DNA of 64,000 bases. Source: Sciurus carolinensis (taxonomy: Eukaryota > Chordata > Mammalia > Rodentia > Sciuridae). Shown here in pieces: positions 55,401-61,400 of this stretch. The notes under the pieces were generated by a model. The model was not told the origin of the DNA. It ran no database searches and saw only the letters and a list, made by a program, of their open reading frames with translations. Numbering within the stretch: the first letter of the stretch is position 1; every line of letters begins with the position of its first letter. Position numbers and translations under genes: made by a program. Where the stretch lies: positions 24,482,777 through 24,546,776 of the forward strand of contig NC_062227.1 in NCBI RefSeq assembly GCF_902686445.1, written 5' to 3'.

Positions 55401-58400
55401 CTGTGATACAGTCCTAGAGTGAATTATCATGTGAACACATGGAGAAGAATAACTTATGTTTGTCAGTAAATTATTGACACATGGGGTTGGAGTCATGGCT
55501 TAGTGGTAGAGCATTTGCCTGGCATGTGGGATGCCCTGGATTCAATCCTCAACACCACATATAAATAAATAAAATAAAATTTAAAAAAAGAATTGACACA
55601 AAGGCCAATGGAAGTATGTAATTGACTATTTGGTGTAATGAGATTTTGGGAAAAAAAAATACTTACCTATATGTATATTCATAGCTATATAGCTGTCTGT
55701 ACCCAGAGAAGTATTTGGAAGGATATTTCACCTTTCAGGTCAGAGTGGCCTGGGGCTGATCACTCATGGTGGGTACTTCATCGTACCAGCCAACAAGGAA
55801 CCAGATCTGATTTGAGTGGGTTTGGTTTGGTTTTCTTTCAGTAGTTTGCAGGTGTTCAACTTGGCCTCTAGAAGGTGTCTGGGTAATTTATAATATGGAG
55901 GCAGAGGGGTTTGCAAAGAAATAGAAGGAGCCCAAATGAGCCATGAAGGAGGTCAGCATCTGAGCGGGCTATGAAACTTGGAGGGACCCTGTCATTTGGC
56001 TTCTACTCATCTGCTGTCTGCCCTGCTCCCTGCCTGCAGGTCCAGTCGTTTTCAAATGCCACCCCATCTCAGGGCTTTTCTTCCCTCTGGTCTCTTCTCT
56101 GCCGTTCACTGCAGCCAATGAAGTTCTCTTCTTTGTCAGTTCAGCCCTCTTCTCCCTGCTGTCTTTCCTACTTCACAGACATTTCAGCTCTTAATCAATT
56201 TATCACCTGGTGAGCAGGTAACTCTCTACATACATCTCAGAACAAGACCCCGTTTTACCTGGGATGATTTCCTGGGTGACTAATTAGTTATAATCCATAA
56301 GACTGGTCTTCTGCCCAGCCCTCACGGGATGGTCACTGGAAAGGGCCACTTGAATGTCTTTAGGATATAGGATATGAGCACACTTATATTAATTGCATTT
56401 TTATTTTTCTTGTGTTTGCCCAACAGAGTTAAGCTCTAAAAGCTTGTCTAGGGCTGGGGTTGTGGCTCATTGGTAGAGCGCTTACCTAGCATGAGTGCTT
56501 ACTTAGCACTGGGTTCCATCCTCAGCACCACATAAAAATAAATGAATAAAATAAAGATATTGTGTCCATCTACAACTAAAAATATATGTTTAAAAAGCTT
56601 TGTCTAATCATCTAATGTACTCTCTTAACTTATAAAACACTATGGTGTGTCCCAACAGTCATGAATAAGTAACTTATGAAAGATTTGAAGCTACAATATC
56701 TGTAAAAATTCAAGGAAAAAAAACTATTTTCTTCCAGCTTTAGTCCCACTTGCATCTTGGAAGGTGATGGAGATTTCCGTTGTGATGCCTGTACTCAGGG
56801 CTACGAAGGACAATATTGTGAAAGGTACACTATTGATTTATCACATGGAGATCACCAGGGACACCTTGCATACATACTCTCATGATTTGGGAGTCATTAT
56901 CAATTTGTATGTGCATAATTGGTATGAGACCTCATGACTGTTCCAGATCAAGGTCTCCTGAGATGAATATGTGCTTTGCATTTCATTTGGCAGAAATGAT
57001 TACTGTCCTTGGGCAGGGGCTGCTTTATGTATTTACTGTCAGGTGTTGGCCGCACTGTCTATACCTAATATCTTCCTTTCTGTAGGTGCGCCTCAGGCTA
57101 CCACGGGGACCCTCGGACACCGGGTGGCAGTTGCCAGAAGTGTGATTGCAGCCCACAGGGCTCTGTTCACAGTGACTGTGACCGCATGTCCGGGCAGTGC
57201 ACTTGCAGGCCAGGGGCCACGGGAATCCGATGCCAGGAATGCCAGCCAAGGCACATGCTGGTGGAGAGCAATTGTGTTTGTGGGTGTTCCTTTCGTAAAT
57301 GTTTAAAGCTACATTTCCCTCTTCAGTGTTAGCTTTTGTAGGAAAGAAATGCTTATGTTGACCTATGGTGTCAATGAGAAACTGAAAGTCTCCTTATATT
57401 TTATTCTATTTTATTACTTTAATCGAGCATAGATGGCTGTTGCATCTAATGAATTGAACTTGCAAGCAGGAGTTCTAGGATACCAGCACTGATACCCACA
57501 GCAGCACAGGAATTTTAGCTCAATAGTTCAGTTGCATTAATAGTTCATTCTTGTAGCGGGACCAAGGATCCGTCCTCACAGGACAGGAAACACCATGGTG
57601 GGGCTGTCATGGGTGTTACCCAAATCTCACTGTAGCATAGCTGTTTTCTCCATTGTCCTTCTTTTGTACTTTCCAAGGGAGGTTTTGCAAACTCACTGAA
57701 GAAGCAATAGACCAGGCTTTGGAAGGAATGCTGAAATTGTTACAGCTGTCCTGAGTTATAGATGAGCAACAGCACTTTAAAAGTTGGGGCAGTATAATAG
57801 ACTGGGCCACACCAGAAGTCACTCTTGGGCTCAGCTGCTCCTTTCTGTGTGACCCTAGGGATGTCCCTTCTCTGATCTCAGTCTCAGTCCTACCGTATGA
57901 GGATGGGGGGCGGGGTCTTAGCACTTCTGCGGTACTGCCCACCCACCCACAGCAGGGAGTGATAATGAGATTAGACACTGTCCCTGGGAACTTGGCATGA
58001 CCTTTGCTCATATCAATAACAAAACAGCTCACACAACCCATGGAACACAGGGCAGGCCACTTTATTTTAACTTGAACCCTGCCCCTTTTTCTGTCTCTTC
58101 TAGCTTGTGACGACGAGTGTGCTGGTGTGCTGCTGAATGACTTGGATAACGTTGGCGACGCCATTCTTTCGATGAACCTCACCGGCATCTTCCCTGTCCC
58201 ACACAGAGTTTTGTCAAACCTGGAAAATACAACTAAATATCTCCAGGTGGGTACTGAGAAGATGGAGGCGGAAACGTGTTGTCGAGAGAGTCAGTGGTGG
58301 TGTTAGTGTAGGAGCCTCACTTCCATCATCCCCAACTGGGAGGTTTCCAGCATGGCCTCAAAGGTGACCTCGTCATCTCGCACCTAACTTGTTTCCCTGT

Positions 58401-61400
58401 GGGAAGCTTCTATGTTCTGAGACTTGGGCCATAGGGACCTTTGTATACATTCTGCCACATGGTCCTTGTTTCGCCCTTCGGAATTAAATAAAAATCGCTT
58501 GCTCCTCTTTAGACAGACTTTGGATATTTGGAAACATTTGTCCTCATATGAATACAGCAAAGAAATCTGCACGTTATCTTCTTTAGTGCTGGTTTAGACT
58601 GAATATGAATAATATTCTGTTAAGTGTCTCATTTTTAATTGAAGTTCCAGGTCACAAAAGTCCTTCCCTAGAAGATTATTAATTTCTGGGGGTAAATCAC
58701 ACTTTGATGTTTTGTCAACAAGGTCTGATCAAAAGGATGGGAAATTGAGAGATTGACTTAGTAACCAGCTTCCTCCTCTAGTACTTTAAATTCTCATTGG
58801 AAGAAAATATGATTCTTAAAATTTGAGGTCTTTTCTGTGTAATACAGTAATAAAAAGGTTAGTCATTCCTAAATGCCTTTATGAAATAAAAGCTTTTCTC
58901 AGACTTAATATTTCCTTAGATGTGTTTTGCATGTTTGTTCACATGTATGGGTGTTCTTTACAATGGCCCTTTCTCTAATGGTAGCAAGGGAAAATTAGGA
59001 AACTCAAAGAAATGTTTTAAAACTTACTTTTCCTCAAATAGCAAAAAGTGTCTTTGGAAGATGAGAAATTCTATATCCATTTTAAAAATCAAAAAAAAAT
59101 TTAAAATATTTAAATTTTCTTTCTAACTACTATGTACATAATCAACAAATTGTTTTCTGCCAGTTTGGGCCCCTGGGATATAACTGCATTTTAAATGTAT
59201 CAAGGGACATGAATGCTTGATTTAAATTTTAACTAATTTTGAGTGATTTGTTCCATTTTAAAGTACTTGCCCATTCCTTTAAATAACTTTTTATGTTTAT
59301 GTAAAGTATCCAACAAAGGTTAGGAGTGTGAACTCTGTTATTTTACATTGTTTGCCAACACAGGGATCTTGGGCAAGTTATTTAGCCTCCCTGAAAAAGT
59401 ATTATGACAGATTCATAGAATTGTTGTTAGGGTTAACCAAATTCAAACATGTAAAGAAATTAGTGTTGGCATAAATTAAGCACTTAATAATTATAAATGC
59501 TTTTCTTTATTGAATTCATTTAAAAACTTTCGCCTAGCAAACATCTTTTAAATTGTTGGCAATTGTAGTTAAAATTTATGACTGATACTGATAAAACCAG
59601 ACTTTTATCTAAGAAATGCAGCAATTTCTGATTCTGCTTAACACATCAAATTGTAAATTTATATCTACGTAGGAAATAGAATGCAAAGGTTGGCAGTATA
59701 GACTCGTGGCTATAATTGAAATGTAAGTAAATGTGGACTGTTTTATTTTTAAATGACAATTTCAGGCAAAGTAGAACTTCTTTCTGTGAACAACAGCAAC
59801 AACAAAAGGGATTGATAAGTGATTTTTTCTGTTGTTGTTGTTAAGAATCAGAACTTCTTACTTTGAAACCTGGTGATATTTTCTTTGTTCCCAGGAATCT
59901 TTATTAAAAGAAAATACCCAAAAGAATTGGGCAGGAATTCAACTGGAAGGTGTTGCAGAACAAACAGAGGACCTGCAAAAGCAGGTAGGTTCTTGGCACA
60001 AAGAACCAACTCCTTGCCCACCCTTCATCCCAGCCCTTGGGAGTCATTGCCTTGTGGCTATCTAGAAGGTTCTGATGAGGTCAGACCAGCCCCCTCTTCC
60101 AGGAGCTGCTCCAGGTGCTTTATCATCAAATTTTTTCTAACCCTGACGGTTTCATGGGAAAAGGCTCCTGACTTACTTTTCATCATCTCTACAGAGGGAA
60201 GAGTCAGGTGGTGGCTTTGCTGTCTGACCTCCATTGTCTTTTCTGAACCAAGGGGTATGGGTGGAATTAAAAGATTGTTGAAGTTTCCTCACTCTAAATT
60301 TATTCTATAACTGAACCCATAGTAAGCACCAGGTCATCCACTTAAGACCAGTAAAGCTTCCTGTGATTTATTGGGTGGACAGGACATAGCGCAGACTCTG
60401 GTGTGTGTTATCCCCACAACACTCAGGCTTCAGACAGGGACAATTCTGATTTTCGGACTTGAAGTGACAAGTCAGCTTATCTTCGTATCAACGGGGATTT
60501 ATTTATTTTGTTTAGTTCATGCCAGAGAAATAGTTTTTAGGGATCTTAAATGAATCTCCTCCTGAGTAGTCGGCACAGGAGGCTTATTGTCAAATTTACA
60601 ATTTATCACTTATATATAAATTTCTCAAAGTACACACCTAGAAGCCTACACTCTTAAAGAAAAGTATTAGTTTGGCTTGTGTTAATTTAGAATTCAGGAT
60701 AATTTGAAAGAGTTTAAGGGTTCAAGTGTGGGCTTTTGGTACTTCAGCAAGCAAACATTTGGTAGGAAGTGATAAGCTGATCTTAATAAATTCTGTAATT
60801 AAAGAAGATTCTCTTTGGTCTTCACTAGAAAGAACTTTAAAGCCCAGTCTGATTATTTTGCCTTCTTGGAAATTACAAACAACCTTGCATTTTACAAATT
60901 AGGAAATCCTTTATGAAAAGAGCAGCTAAGGTCGCTAAGTCTCAGCCTCTGGGCTGGTAAGCGTTGTTATTACTCCAGCGTTATAGATGACACTTGGAGA
61001 TGTCTATAACTCTGCCACTGGTGCTTGCCGCCGACCAGCGGGACAAACGACACGTACACTTCAGAGGTTCATGAAGCAGCTTCCACTTTATTCAGATAAC
61101 ACCCTCAATATATAAGCAGTCTCATGCATATGCAATTGTAACCAGATATGTCCATCCAATCCTATTAAAGGTCAAGCGATCACGAGCTCAAGCATACATG
61201 CAAGATATATCTGTCCACGCGCTAGGCGGCTGAACTAATTATCATACAGCCAATGGTAAACCTTCCTGTTTTTCTCAAGGCGCATTCAGCACACCCTTTG
61301 GCTCTCTGCCAGTCGCCATCTTTGGATGCATGTGGCATAACCCTGGGCCCCGGGTCTCGCCCACCACAGCCACCTGGCAGAATCTGGTCTAACACCCAAG

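Larger units (their letters stand above)
58247..59894 (+). other. LAMA1: Intron 33
   Basis: 1,648 bp, AT-rich. A MIR-like piece at about 59320-59500 (gggatcttgggcaagttatttagcctccctg) and the hairpin at 59789-59842 are the only recognised features. Confidence 0.6.

Noticed and set aside
57616..58188. 190-aa open frame on the minus strand
   Set aside because: It is the antisense of exon 33 and the adjoining intron; low-complexity composition and no known domain.
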